Assembly: GCF_024105635.1 (NCBI RefSeq)
Contig: NZ_WYDQ01000001.1
Coordinates: 682,001-746,000 of the forward strand
DNA length: 64,000 nucleotides
Origin: Oceanicola sp. 502str15
GTDB taxonomy: Bacteria > Pseudomonadota > Alphaproteobacteria > Rhodobacterales > Rhodobacteraceae
Direction of reading: 5' to 3'
Shown here: positions 9,922 to 17,740 of the stretch, in pieces
Numbering within the stretch: position 1 is the stretch's first letter
Layout of the letters: the number at the start of each line of letters is the position of its first letter
Program-made: the position numbers and the translations under genes
The notes under the pieces: model-generated
Told to the model about the DNA's origin: nothing
Seen by the model: only the letters and a program-made list of their open reading frames with translations
The model's database searches: none

Positions 9922-10257
9922 TCACCGCGCGCGCACGCCGATCCGGTCGAGCATCTTTTCCAGCTCCGACAGGCCGGGGTCGTGGGCCTCGGCCACGATG
10001 GCATCGAAGCGGGCGCGCAGCCGTTCCTTCTCGACGCCCTTGCAATCGTTCCAAGGGCGGCCCTGAAGGCCCATCTCGATGACGTAGTAGGCAATGAAAT
10101 GCGGGCGCACGCCGATCTTCAGCAGGCGGCGATAGGTTTCATCGGCGCCGAGTTCGGCCAGCTGCTCGGCAGAATGAATGCCCGCGCGGCCGCAGGAGGC
10201 CTCCATGGCGGGGCCGAGATTGCGGATTGAGGAAACGGGGGAGGGTTTCACGGCCAT
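9922..10257 (-). CDS. TfoX C-terminal domain protein
   Basis: 111 aa. The SIRNLGP...AGI..AEQLAELGADE...YRRLLKIG pattern and the following FIAYYVIEMGLQG helix match the TfoX/Sxy C-terminal (helix-hairpin-helix-like) domain. Full TfoX proteins regulate competence; these stand-alone C-terminal domains are of unknown role. The N-terminal TfoX domain is absent. Lies next to the DUF4112 gene on the same strand. Confidence 0.85.
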   Translation of the reverse strand: MAVKPSPVSSIRNLGPAMEASCGRAGIHSAEQLAELGADETYRRLLKIGVRPHFIAYYVIEMGLQGRPWNDCKGVEKERLRARFDAIVAEAHDPGLSELEKMLDRIGVRAR

Positions 10258-10390
10258 ATCGACCGCAGTTTAGCGCCGAAGTTCGGCGCCAGACAGGGCC
10301 GCGGGCGGCATTGCTGACAGGCAATGTCAGGGGCGGTGTCGCAATCACTCTCTGGGGCGCGCGCCGTCCCGGCCTACGCGGCTCGTTCGC

Positions 10391-10546
10391 TCAGATGCTG
10401 GCCCAGTCGGTGATGACATACCTCTGATCGGTGTCGCCATCGGGAGAGATATCCCAGATGTCGGACGCTGATTCTCGCTGCCGCTTGTCAGTGGCGGCGC
10501 GCTCTTCGGTTTTCATCTCCGGCTTGGCGGATTTCTTCGGTGCCAT
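10391..10546 (-). CDS. Small charged hypothetical protein
   Basis: 51 aa, Lys/Glu/Asp-rich. ATG 10546 (MAPKKSAKPEM...) follows AAGGGAA in the ribosome-binding position; a 60-residue reading from 10573 is less likely. No family recognised. It ends with an aromatic, acidic C-terminus (RYVITDWASI). Real status is uncertain, but codon use and the start site favour a gene. Confidence 0.45.
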   Translation of the reverse strand: MAPKKSAKPEMKTEERAATDKRQRESASDIWDISPDGDTDQRYVITDWASI

Positions 10547-10785
10547 TGCCCTATTCCCTTGTAAAGTTACCACCCCAACGGACTCTGCCGGGCGATGGTT
10601 CCTGCCTCAGATATGGGATCTTTGCCCCTTTGTTCGGATATTGGGTGCCGGGAATGTGACCAAAATGGGGCAAGTATCTTAGAATTGGCGCCATTCCGGG
10701 AGGTGTGGCAGGAAGGTCGCGGGGCTGTTCTGGCGTGGCCAGGTGTGTTATTAACATGTGAAGTAATGAAGCTGGGGAGGCTCTG

Positions 10786-12438
10786 ATGAGCGGCAACGAG
10801 GCACAACGGACGACAGGGGAAGCGCTGGCCGCGGGGCTGGCAGAGGCGGGGACAGAGGTGGTCTTCGGCATTCCGGGGGCGCACATGTATGCCTTCAACG
10901 ATGCGCTGGCGCGGGAGGCGGGGCGGATCCGCTTCATCCACACGCGCCACGAGCAGGGGGCGGGGTACATGGCCTATGGCTATGCGCGCTCCACCGGCCG
11001 CCCCGGCGTGTTCACCGTGGTGCCCGGGCCCGGCGTGCTCAACGCGGGCGCGGCCCTGAGCACGGCCTACGCCGGGGGCACGCCCGTGCTCTGCGTCACC
11101 GGCAACATCTTCTCCAACCTGATCGGGCAGGGCCGGGGGCAGCTCCATGAGCTCCCCGACCAGCTGGCCACGCTCGGCTCCCTCACCCGCTGGACCGGCC
11201 GGGTGGAGCACGCCAGCGAAACCGGCCGTATGCTCGGGCGGGCCTTTGCCGAGATGGCGCGGGGCAGGGGCGGCCCGGCGGCGATCGAGGCGCCCTGGGA
11301 CGTGATGGCCTCCAAGGGCACCGTGCGCGGCGGCTTTGAGCCCGAAACCGTGCTGCCGCCGCCGCTGGACGAGGATCAGCTCGCGCAGGCGGCAGAGATG
11401 ATTGCCGGGGCCGAGAACCCGATGATCTTCGTCGGCTTCGGTGCGATGGATGCCGGGCCCGAGGTGCTGGCGCTGGCCCGCAAGCTGGGGGTGCCGGTGG
11501 TGGCCCACCGCTCCGGCAAGGGGGTGATCCCCGAGGATGACCCGCTCGCCGTCAACATGGTGGCGGGCTACGACCTTTACCGCGAATGCGACCTCGTGAT
11601 CGGCATCGGTTCGCGCCTTGAACTCCCGTTCATGCGCTGGCAGTGGAAGCCCGAGGGGCTGAAGGTGCTGCGCATCGACATCGACCCGACCGAGGCGGTG
11701 CGCCTCAAGCCCGATGCCTTCCTGCTGGGAGACGCCGCCGAGGCCTGCGCCGCGCTGCTGACCCGCGTGGACGAGGGCCCCGACCGGGCCGGGGCAATCG
11801 AGGCGGCGCGGCAGGCGGCAGAGGCGAAAATCGACGAGGTGCAGCCGCAGGTCGGCTTCCTCAAGGCGATCCGCGCCGCCCTGCCGCGCGACGGTTTCTT
11901 CGTGGAAGAGATCAGCCAGGTCGGCTTTACCGCCCGCTTTGCCTTTCCGGTCTACGAACCGCGCACCTATGTCACCTCCGCCTACCAGGAAAACCTCGGC
12001 TTCGGCTACAACACCGCCCTCGGCGTGAAGGTGGCCAACCCCGACAAGGCCGTGGTCGCCGTCACCGGCGATGGCGGCTTCCTGTTCGGCGCGCAGGAAA
12101 TGGCGACGGCGGCGCAGCACCGGATCGGGGTGGTGGTCGTGGTCTTCGACAATGGCGCCTATGGCAACGTGCTGCGCGATCAGGACACGCAGTTCGAGGG
12201 CCGCAGGCTGGGGGCCGAGCTGGGCAACCCCGATTTCGTGGCCATGGCAAAGAGCTTCGGCCTGCACGCCGAGCGCGCCGACACGCCGGAGGCGCTGGAG
12301 GTGGCGGTGAAGGCGGCCATCGAGCGGGATGAACCGGCGCTGATCTGCGTGAAGCAGGCGCGCGGCTCGGATGGCTCGCCCTGGCCCCTGCTGATGCCCG
12401 CCCCCCATGGCACCGCACCGAAGAAGGGGTATTTCTGA
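10786..12438 (+). CDS. Thiamine diphosphate-dependent enzyme (acetolactate synthase-like)
   Basis: 550 aa with the three-domain layout of the acetolactate synthase/benzoylformate decarboxylase group. The ThDP-activating glutamate is Glu56 in HTRHEQGAGYMAYG; the Mg-ThDP motif starts with GDG at about 428-430 and ends at FDNGAYG near 455. There is no quinone-binding tail. ATG 10786 follows GGGGAGG. Only 42 nt separate it from the PcaIJ-type CoA-transferase genes, so it likely forms an operon with them, which points to a keto-acid pathway rather than to branched-chain amino acid synthesis. Substrate unknown. Confidence 0.85.
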   Translation: MSGNEAQRTTGEALAAGLAEAGTEVVFGIPGAHMYAFNDALAREAGRIRFIHTRHEQGAGYMAYGYARSTGRPGVFTVVPGPGVLNAGAALSTAYAGGTPVLCVTGNIFSNLIGQGRGQLHELPDQLATLGSLTRWTGRVEHASETGRMLGRAFAEMARGRGGPAAIEAPWDVMASKGTVRGGFEPETVLPPPLDEDQLAQAAEMIAGAENPMIFVGFGAMDAGPEVLALARKLGVPVVAHRSGKGVIPEDDPLAVNMVAGYDLYRECDLVIGIGSRLELPFMRWQWKPEGLKVLRIDIDPTEAVRLKPDAFLLGDAAEACAALLTRVDEGPDRAGAIEAARQAAEAKIDEVQPQVGFLKAIRAALPRDGFFVEEISQVGFTARFAFPVYEPRTYVTSAYQENLGFGYNTALGVKVANPDKAVVAVTGDGGFLFGAQEMATAAQHRIGVVVVVFDNGAYGNVLRDQDTQFEGRRLGAELGNPDFVAMAKSFGLHAERADTPEALEVAVKAAIERDEPALICVKQARGSDGSPWPLLMPAPHGTAPKKGYF

Positions 12439-12480
12439 GCGCGCCTCCGCCCGCTAGGGTGGCCGGGAGGAGGAGAGTGC

Positions 12481-13200
12481 ATGGACAAGTCCGTGGCCGG
12501 TCTGGCCGAGGCTGTGGCCGATATCGCCGATGGCGACGTGGTGATGATCGCCGGCTTCGGCGGCTCGGGAATCCCGGTGGAGCTGGTCCATGCGCTGGTG
12601 GCGCGCTTCCGGAACACCGGCCATCCAGGCAATCTGACCGTGGTCAACAACAACGCGGGCACGGGGGCCGTGGGCATTGCCGCCATGCTCGATGCGGGGA
12701 TGGTGGGCAAGGTCATCTGCTCCTTCCCGCGCTCCTCCCAGCCCGAGGCCTTCACGCGGCGCTACGAGGCGGGCGAGGTGGCGCTTGAGCTGGTGCCGCA
12801 GGGCACGCTGGCCGAACGGATCCGGGCCGGTGGTGCAGGCATCCCCGCCTTCTACACCTCAACCGGCGTCGGCACCGAGCTGGCCGAGGGCAAGCCTTGC
12901 GAAGAGTTCGAGGGCCGGATGTATCTGCGCGAACGTTGGCTGAAGGCCGATGTGGCGCTGGTAAAGGCCGAGCTGGCCGACAGGCTCGGCAACCTCACCT
13001 ACCGCCTCGCGGCGCGCAACTTTGCCCCGATCATGGCCATGGCCGCCCGCAAGACCATTGCCCAGGCCACACGGCTGGTGGCTCCGGGCGCAATCGCGCC
13101 CGAGCAGGTGGTCACGCCGGGCATTTTCGTTGCCCGCGTGGTGGAGGTGCCCGAACCCGCGCAGGAAGAGGCGCTGGTGCGGGCAGGGGAGGCCTTCTGA
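12481..13200 (+). CDS. pcaI: 3-oxoacid CoA-transferase, subunit A
   Basis: 239 aa, whole alpha subunit. The GFGGSGIP loop (about 26-33) is the coenzyme A-binding glycine loop and NNNAGTG follows a beta strand as in PcaI/ScoA. With subunit B it moves CoA from succinyl-CoA onto a 3-oxo acid. The best-fitting subtype is the 3-oxoadipate enzyme of the protocatechuate pathway, but no other pca gene is in view, so the acceptor is uncertain. Stop and the next start share one base (TGATG). Confidence 0.85.
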   Translation: MDKSVAGLAEAVADIADGDVVMIAGFGGSGIPVELVHALVARFRNTGHPGNLTVVNNNAGTGAVGIAAMLDAGMVGKVICSFPRSSQPEAFTRRYEAGEVALELVPQGTLAERIRAGGAGIPAFYTSTGVGTELAEGKPCEEFEGRMYLRERWLKADVALVKAELADRLGNLTYRLAARNFAPIMAMAARKTIAQATRLVAPGAIAPEQVVTPGIFVARVVEVPEPAQEEALVRAGEAF

Positions 13201-13871
13201 TGGACAAGCTCAGCAGCGCCGCCATCGCCTGGCGGGCGGCGCAGGACATCGAAGACGGTGCCTATGTGAACCTCGGTATCGGCTTTCCCGAGATGGTGGC
13301 ACAGTTCCAGCCCGCCGGCCGGCACGTGACCTACCACAGCGAAAACGGCATTCTCGGCATGGGCCCCGCACCGGAGCCGGGCGCGGAAGACTGGGACGTG
13401 ATCAACGCCGGCAAGAAGGCCGTCACGCTGACCCCCGGCGCGAGCATCTTTCACCACGCCGACAGCTTCGCCATGGTGCGCGGCGGCCATATCGACCTTG
13501 CGGTGCTCGGGGCCTACGAGGTTGCCGAGAACGGAGACCTCGCCAACTGGCGCATCGGCACCCGCGGCGTGCCCGCGGTCGGCGGCGCGATGGACATGGT
13601 CACGGGCGCAAAACGCGTGGCGGTTGTGACCGAGCATGTCACCAAGCACGGCGCGCCCAAGCTGGTGGAGCGCTGCACCAACCCGCTGACGGGGGTGGGC
13701 TGCGTGAGCCGGATCTACAGCTCGCTGGCGGTGATTGACGTTGAGGAAGGGCGCTTCGTGCTCCGCGAGAGGCTGCCGGGCCTGTCGATGGAGGCCCTGC
13801 AATCCGTCACCGGCGCCACATTGCATGTCGAGGGCTCCGTCGCCGACCTCGTGGTGCCCGAGGGGCTCTGA
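13200..13871 (+). CDS. pcaJ: 3-oxoacid CoA-transferase, subunit B
   Basis: 223 aa. The catalytic glutamate that forms the acyl/CoA thioester is Glu48 in SENGILGMG, in the position and context of PcaJ/ScoB. GIGFPEMV and the MVRGGHIDLAVLG strand are also family marks. Start ATG 13200 overlaps the stop of subunit A by one nucleotide. Subunits A and B are coupled and equimolar, as usual for this heterodimer family. Confidence 0.87.
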   Translation: MDKLSSAAIAWRAAQDIEDGAYVNLGIGFPEMVAQFQPAGRHVTYHSENGILGMGPAPEPGAEDWDVINAGKKAVTLTPGASIFHHADSFAMVRGGHIDLAVLGAYEVAENGDLANWRIGTRGVPAVGGAMDMVTGAKRVAVVTEHVTKHGAPKLVERCTNPLTGVGCVSRIYSSLAVIDVEEGRFVLRERLPGLSMEALQSVTGATLHVEGSVADLVVPEGL

Positions 13872-14053
13872 GCAAGGGGCGCATTTCCGCCCAATCGCGC
13901 CAAGGTTGTGTCCTTTGCTTGCGCCTTAACCGAAAATTCGTCACTTCACGCCCATAATTCGGTCTCAACCACGGTGTACACCACGAGGCCGAAGCCCTGA
14001 TCGAGCAGGGTCTCAATGCTGAAAACAGCAGCGTGAACGAATGAGGTAGGCCC

Positions 14054-14623
14054 ATGAACATGGCACGATCTGTCATTGTCGGACTTTTGTTTGCATCGGC
14101 GGCGCTGGCCCCTGTGGCCCCCGCATCCGCGGCGGGCCTCTATCTGGTCGCCGCGCGCTCTGCCCCGGCGCCGAGCGGCGCCAAGCGGCTCTGCGCCGAG
14201 TTCGCCTGGGCCTGCCAGGCCCGTTCCGGGCCCGAGCGGCCCTCCGAGGTGGCCCTCGTGCAGCGTGTGAACCGCGCCATCAATGCCACCACGCGCGAGG
14301 TGTCGGACCGCAGCCAATACGCCCGCGAAGAGCATTGGGCGCTTCCCACCAAGCGCGGTGGCGACTGTGAGGATTTTGCGCTGGTCAAGAAACGCGAGCT
14401 GATCCGGCAGGGCGTGGCCCCGGCGCGTCTGCTCATCGCAACCGCGCTCGACCGGCAGCGCCGCAGCCACGCGGTTCTGATCTATCGCGGCGCCGGCGGC
14501 GATCTGGTGCTCGACAACCAGACAGACAGCCTGCGCGGATGGCAGCAGACCGGCTACGTGTTCCTGCGTATGCAGAACCCGGCCGATCCGCGCCGTTGGG
14601 TCTCGGGGTTCGCTACGCGCTAG
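14054..14623 (+). CDS. Transglutaminase-like cysteine peptidase (BTLCP, LapG-like)
   Basis: 189 aa. A signal peptide (cut near PASA, residue 26) sends it to the periplasm. The catalytic triad of the DUF920/BTLCP family is complete: Cys105 in GDCEDFA, His139 in SHAVL and Asp154 in LDNQ. The best-known member, LapG, clips large surface adhesins under c-di-GMP control. It converges on a pair of secreted paralogues (14704-16179, minus) that could be substrates; no LapD-type receptor is in the window. Confidence 0.85.
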   Translation: MNMARSVIVGLLFASAALAPVAPASAAGLYLVAARSAPAPSGAKRLCAEFAWACQARSGPERPSEVALVQRVNRAINATTREVSDRSQYAREEHWALPTKRGGDCEDFALVKKRELIRQGVAPARLLIATALDRQRRSHAVLIYRGAGGDLVLDNQTDSLRGWQQTGYVFLRMQNPADPRRWVSGFATR

Positions 14624-14641
14624 CGCAGAACCCCTACAGGT

Positions 14642-14700
14642 TCAGGACGCACTTTGCGCGGGCCTCGCCACCAAAGCGGCGCTCTGCGCGGGCGTCCTGA
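14642..14700. other. Inverted repeat between convergent genes
   Basis: TCAGGACGC (14642-14650) and GCGTCCTGA (14692-14700) are perfect 9-nt complements enclosing 41 nt that can fold further (GCGCGGGCC facing GGCGCTC). It lies exactly between convergent stops, so a shared terminator is likely, although T-runs are poor. Confidence 0.45.
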
Positions 14701-14703
14701 TCC

Positions 14704-15117
14704 TCATTCTTGGCGGACCGCAACCTTGTCTTTGTTGTAGTCGTTGTAGTAGCAGCCATCATCCCAGGGCTCTTCCTCTTCAACCGCCGCTGCTGCAGTG
14801 GTCACTTCGGCCCGGCCGCTCGGCGGGTTGCGAATGGTCGGCGTCGCCGCTGCGGTGGGCAGGTCGGTCAGCAGAACACCCAGTTTCGGACAGGTCGACT
14901 GCACCGAAGAGAGCAGGCCGCCAAAGTTGTCCTTGCGGCTCACGGCCCGCAGGAAGCCCTTGGTGACAACGGAACATCCACAGAGTTCCGCCGCCGAGCC
15001 CATGCCGCTCGCAGAGCCTGCGGTGCATTTCTGGGCCGAAGCCGAGCCGGCGGCCAGAATGGCGATGCCGAAGCCGGTAACAAGGGCCCTGGTGGAGCGT
15101 GTCAGATAACGAGACAT
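14704..15117 (-). CDS. Secreted four-cysteine protein, short-tailed paralogue
   Basis: 137 aa. ATG 15117 has AAGGAGG upstream; residues 1-29 are a signal peptide ending SASAQ. The mature N-terminal domain has Cys31, Cys46, Cys48 and Cys76 and the run LCGCSVVTKGFLRAV, closing with LTDLPTAA at 83-90. The same domain is at the start of the neighbouring gene (15403-16179). After PTAA the tail is Pro/Thr-rich, then acidic (VEEEEPWDD) and Tyr/Asn-rich. Family not recognised. The two genes look like a tandem duplication with diverged tails. Confidence 0.7.
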   Translation of the reverse strand: MSRYLTRSTRALVTGFGIAILAAGSASAQKCTAGSASGMGSAAELCGCSVVTKGFLRAVSRKDNFGGLLSSVQSTCPKLGVLLTDLPTAAATPTIRNPPSGRAEVTTAAAAVEEEEPWDDGCYYNDYNKDKVAVRQE

Positions 15118-15228
15118 TTGAAATCCTCCTTCTTGAGGTCTGAAAAATTTGAAGCAATGGGTGAGAGTGTTGCGCGGGGCGGGCTGCAGTGCCACGCCCC
15201 AGCGCTTCAATTCACGCAATGCGAGGCT

Positions 15229-15264
15229 GTTTTCACGGGGTTTTCACCCTGACTGTGAAAAACC
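15229..15264. promoter_or_regulatory. GTTTTCAC repeat cluster upstream of the short-tailed secreted protein
   Basis: GTTTTCAC occurs twice in direct orientation 11 bp apart (15229-15236, 15240-15247) and once inverted as GTGAAAAAC (15255-15263). The last two form a near-perfect hairpin. It lies 112-147 nt before the start codon of the minus-strand gene at 15117, so an operator or the terminator of the upstream gene are both possible. One-helical-turn spacing favours a protein-binding site. Confidence 0.4.
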
Positions 15265-15402
15265 AGCTGACGAATGTGGTGCATCTGTCCCCCTGTCTCT
15301 CCCCGGCTGGACCTGACCCGGCCGGGAGGCCTGTGGACATGCTGTTGACTCTCCTTCCTTCGAATTGCGTTTCTGTATTTAGGGGCGAGGGAAAATGAAG
15401 GG

Positions 15403-16179
15403 TCAGTTGCCCTTTCCCTTGCCTTTGCCCTGACCGCCGCCGTTGGACTTCTCGCCATCCGAGCGTCCCCGGCTGCCGCCGCCAAAGTCGCCGGGGCCTG
15501 GATTCTCGCCAGCCTTTCCGACGTTCTTGTCGTTGCCGGGATTGCCGGATCTCGCAGTGTCACCACCACCGCCGGCACCACCACCACCGCCGGCACCGCC
15601 GCCACCGGCACCACCGCCGCCACCGGCACCACCGCCGCCACCAGAACCACCGCCGCCACCGGAACCACCGCCGCCGCCGGCACCACCGCCGCCACCAGCA
15701 CCACCGCCGCCGCCGGCACCACCGCCGCCACCAGCACCACCGCCTCCGCCGGAGCCACCGCCGCCGCCGGAGCCACCGTCTCCACCGGAACCGCCGTCAT
15801 CACCGGTGTCGTCACCCTCGTCGTCGCCCGTGTCACCAGACCCACCGGATCCGGCCCCACCGCCCGACCCGCCCGAACCGCCAGCGCCATCGCCACCCGT
15901 GCCCGGACCGATCGCCGCCGTGGGAAAATCGGTCAGAACAAGCGCGAGCTTCGGGCAGAGTGCTTCGACCGAGTTCAGCAGTTCAGGGAATTGCGGATTT
16001 CTTTGAACCCGCCGGAGGAACCCGCGGGTAACGACATCGCATCCGCAGAGAGCTTCGGCGGAGCTGAGTGTGGTCAGGCTGGTGCATCGTTTCGTGTCGG
16101 CCGCCTGGGCCGAAGATCCGAAAGCCAGCGTGACAGCAGAGATGAGTAAGGACGCAGTGCGCCCGTGATAGAAATTCAT
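15403..16179 (-). CDS. Secreted four-cysteine protein with poly-glycine tail
   Basis: 258 aa. Signal peptide 1-27 (SSAQA). The N-terminal domain carries Cys32, Cys45, Cys47, Cys75, the run LCGCDVVTRGFLRRV and ends LTDFPTAA at 82-89, matching the paralogue at 14704-15117. From about residue 92 the protein is glycine-rich: an Asp/Ser/Gly stretch, then about fifteen GGGGA/GGGGS units, then a basic KGKGKGN end. The tail is like a flexible or wall/matrix-interacting spacer. No family recognised. The repeat array means the length may vary between strains. Confidence 0.65.
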   Translation of the reverse strand: MNFYHGRTASLLISAVTLAFGSSAQAADTKRCTSLTTLSSAEALCGCDVVTRGFLRRVQRNPQFPELLNSVEALCPKLALVLTDFPTAAIGPGTGGDGAGGSGGSGGGAGSGGSGDTGDDEGDDTGDDGGSGGDGGSGGGGGSGGGGGAGGGGGAGGGGGAGGGGGAGGGGGSGGGGGSGGGGGAGGGGGAGGGGAGGGGGAGGGGDTARSGNPGNDKNVGKAGENPGPGDFGGGSRGRSDGEKSNGGGQGKGKGKGN

Positions 16180-16646
16180 GACACCCCCCAGTGATCAAAA
16201 TTGGTTCTTGAAAAGGAACGGTCTCCACTATGCGCGAAATCTTGCCGAAAATCAACAAGTTTGGAACATATTCCCGCCACAATCCCTCAATCGCACCTTA
16301 GCAGGGCAATTGTTTCGCTTCCGCATGGGAAGAGCAGGAACCCTGTTCTTCCGCTGCGCGCATTGCCGCGCCCGCACTCTGCTCAGGGGAGACTGGAGGA
16401 AGCGACAGCAGCGAATCCTTCGCGTCCCAGCAAATGCCCGAAACCGCCTCTGCACCAACCCCTCCGCGCCAGCCCGGCAAGCCCGCCGCACAGCACCCGG
16501 CGAACGCCTCCGCCAAGCTGCAAGCCGCCACCCGATCAACGCAAAGCCCTACGGACCCGCCCACCTGCAAAGCGTCGCAAAACGGCAAGAAGCCACAAGC
16601 AAGCCTATGGCTGACCCGCAGCTAGAACGCTGATTTTCGTAGGAAA
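16180..16646. other. Non-coding backbone stretch before the island boundary
   Basis: About 470 bp. The first 130 bp are AT-rich and likely hold the promoter of the minus-strand gene starting at 16179. The remainder is C-rich on the plus strand with several overlapping open frames that have no ribosome-binding site and Pro/Arg-biased products; I see no credible gene. The end of this stretch would have followed the tRNA-Asn before the island inserted. Confidence 0.5.
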
Positions 16647-16692
16647 TTGGCTCCGGCGGTAGGGATCGAACCTACGACCAATTGATTAACAG
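16647..16692. other. Left attachment-type repeat (3' part of tRNA-Asn)
   Basis: These 46 bp are identical to 60372-60417, which run from the anticodon stem-loop to just past the CCA end of the intact tRNA-Asn. The orientation is the same, so the copies are direct repeats. Beyond 16692 the sequence diverges from the tRNA, so this copy lacks the 5' half and is not a functional tRNA. It is the expected far-end scar (att site) of an element integrated into the tRNA gene. Confidence 0.85.
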
Positions 16693-16819
16693 AACGAGCA
16701 ACTGCTTCAGTGTAATCCTGCATGCTTCGTTACGTGGAAGTAGCTCACCGAAACGGGCCTTTTGATTGGGTGGAATGCCTCGTGAAACTTGTGCCGAAAG
16801 GGTCGCGTGTAGCCGAACG
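16693..16819. other. Short non-coding stretch inside the left island boundary
   Basis: 127 bp between the attachment-type repeat and the end of the 3-hydroxyisobutyrate dehydrogenase gene. It contains CAACTGCT, also present in the tRNA six bases out of register, but no gene and no integrase remnant that I can recognise. Confidence 0.4.
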
Positions 16820-17725
16820 TCAGGATGGTTTGGAGGCTCTGTCCGCCGCGCCACGCAGCAGGCTGATGATGCCAGAGAAGTCGGAGCCTTTTTCATCGAG
16901 GGCGTCATACATGCCGTAGAGTTGGGCCGCTTCCGCACCGAGGGGCGTCTGTGCGCCGCGCGACAGGGCGGCCTGCTGGGCAAGGCGGAGGTCCTTGAGC
17001 ATCAGGGCGGCGGCGAAGCCCGGTTGATAGGCGCGGTTGGCAGGGGAGGTCGGGACCGGGCCGGGCACCGGGCAATTGGTGTTGACCGACCAGCACTGAC
17101 CGGAAGAGGTGGAGATGACATCGAAGAGGGCCTGATGTTCGAGCCCGAGCTTTTCGCCAAGCGCGAAGGCTTCACAGGCACCGATCATCGAAATGCCCAG
17201 CAGCATGTTGTTGCAGATCTTGGCGGCCTGTCCGGCACCGGGGCTGCCGCAACGCACCACGCGCCCGGCCATCGGCTCCAGCAGCGGGGCGCCGGACTGG
17301 AGGGCGGCCTCGGACCCGCCCGTCATGAAGGTCAGGCTGCCGGCTTCGGCCCCGCCGGTGCCGCCGGAGACCGGCGCATCTAGGGTCAGGCACCCTTTGC
17401 TTGTAAGAAGCTCGTGGGCTGCGATGGCGCTGTCGACATCTATGGTGGAACTGTCGATCAGGATGGTGCCAGCGGGGACAATCTCGGCAAGCTGGCCCCA
17501 GACGTCCAGCACGAGGGGGCCGTTGGGCAGCATGGTGATGATCGCGTCGGCCCCCTGAACGGCCTCCTTGAGATCCTGAAATGTCAGGACGCCCTGCGTC
17601 TCGGCTGCCCTGCGCGCGGCTTCGGAAAGATCGTAGCCCTGAACGACATGGCCCGCCTTCACGAGGTTGCCCGACATCGGGCCGCCCATGTTGCCGAGGC
17701 CGATGAATGCGATTGTCTTGCTCAT
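16820..17725 (-). CDS. mmsB: 3-hydroxyisobutyrate dehydrogenase
   Basis: 301 aa, the family length. Oxidises 3-hydroxyisobutyrate to methylmalonate semialdehyde with NAD in valine breakdown. The NAD motif GLGNMGGPM is at 8-16, DAPVSGGTGGAEAG is the substrate-binding loop, and the catalytic Lys sits in AAKICNN. ATG 17725 has AAAGGACG upstream. Last gene of a minus-strand unit (22479 to 16820) with HIBYL-CoA hydrolase, acyl-CoA dehydrogenase, ETF and a dehydrogenase, which supports the assignment. Confidence 0.9.
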   Translation of the reverse strand: MSKTIAFIGLGNMGGPMSGNLVKAGHVVQGYDLSEAARRAAETQGVLTFQDLKEAVQGADAIITMLPNGPLVLDVWGQLAEIVPAGTILIDSSTIDVDSAIAAHELLTSKGCLTLDAPVSGGTGGAEAGSLTFMTGGSEAALQSGAPLLEPMAGRVVRCGSPGAGQAAKICNNMLLGISMIGACEAFALGEKLGLEHQALFDVISTSSGQCWSVNTNCPVPGPVPTSPANRAYQPGFAAALMLKDLRLAQQAALSRGAQTPLGAEAAQLYGMYDALDEKGSDFSGIISLLRGAADRASKPS

Positions 17726-17740
17726 TGTGGCGTCCTTTGG

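Noticed and set aside
15541..15780. Short-period repeats that could be taken for a CRISPR array
   Set aside because: They are in-frame Gly codon repeats without unique spacers.
15443..16006. Proline-rich open frame antisense to the glycine-rich gene
   Set aside because: Arises from the GGC/GGT repeats; the signal peptide and start site support the minus-strand gene.
16201..16640. Open frames in the stretch before the left attachment-type repeat
   Set aside because: No ribosome site, unnatural composition, mutually overlapping.
16693..16710. CAACTGCT near the left repeat as extension of the tRNA copy
   Set aside because: Offset by inserted bases relative to the tRNA; eight bases could be chance, so I keep the repeat at 46 bp.
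16672..16983. Minus-strand frame across the left boundary as an integrase remnant
   Set aside because: No integrase motif (R-H-R-Y) and it overlaps the 3-hydroxyisobutyrate dehydrogenase gene.
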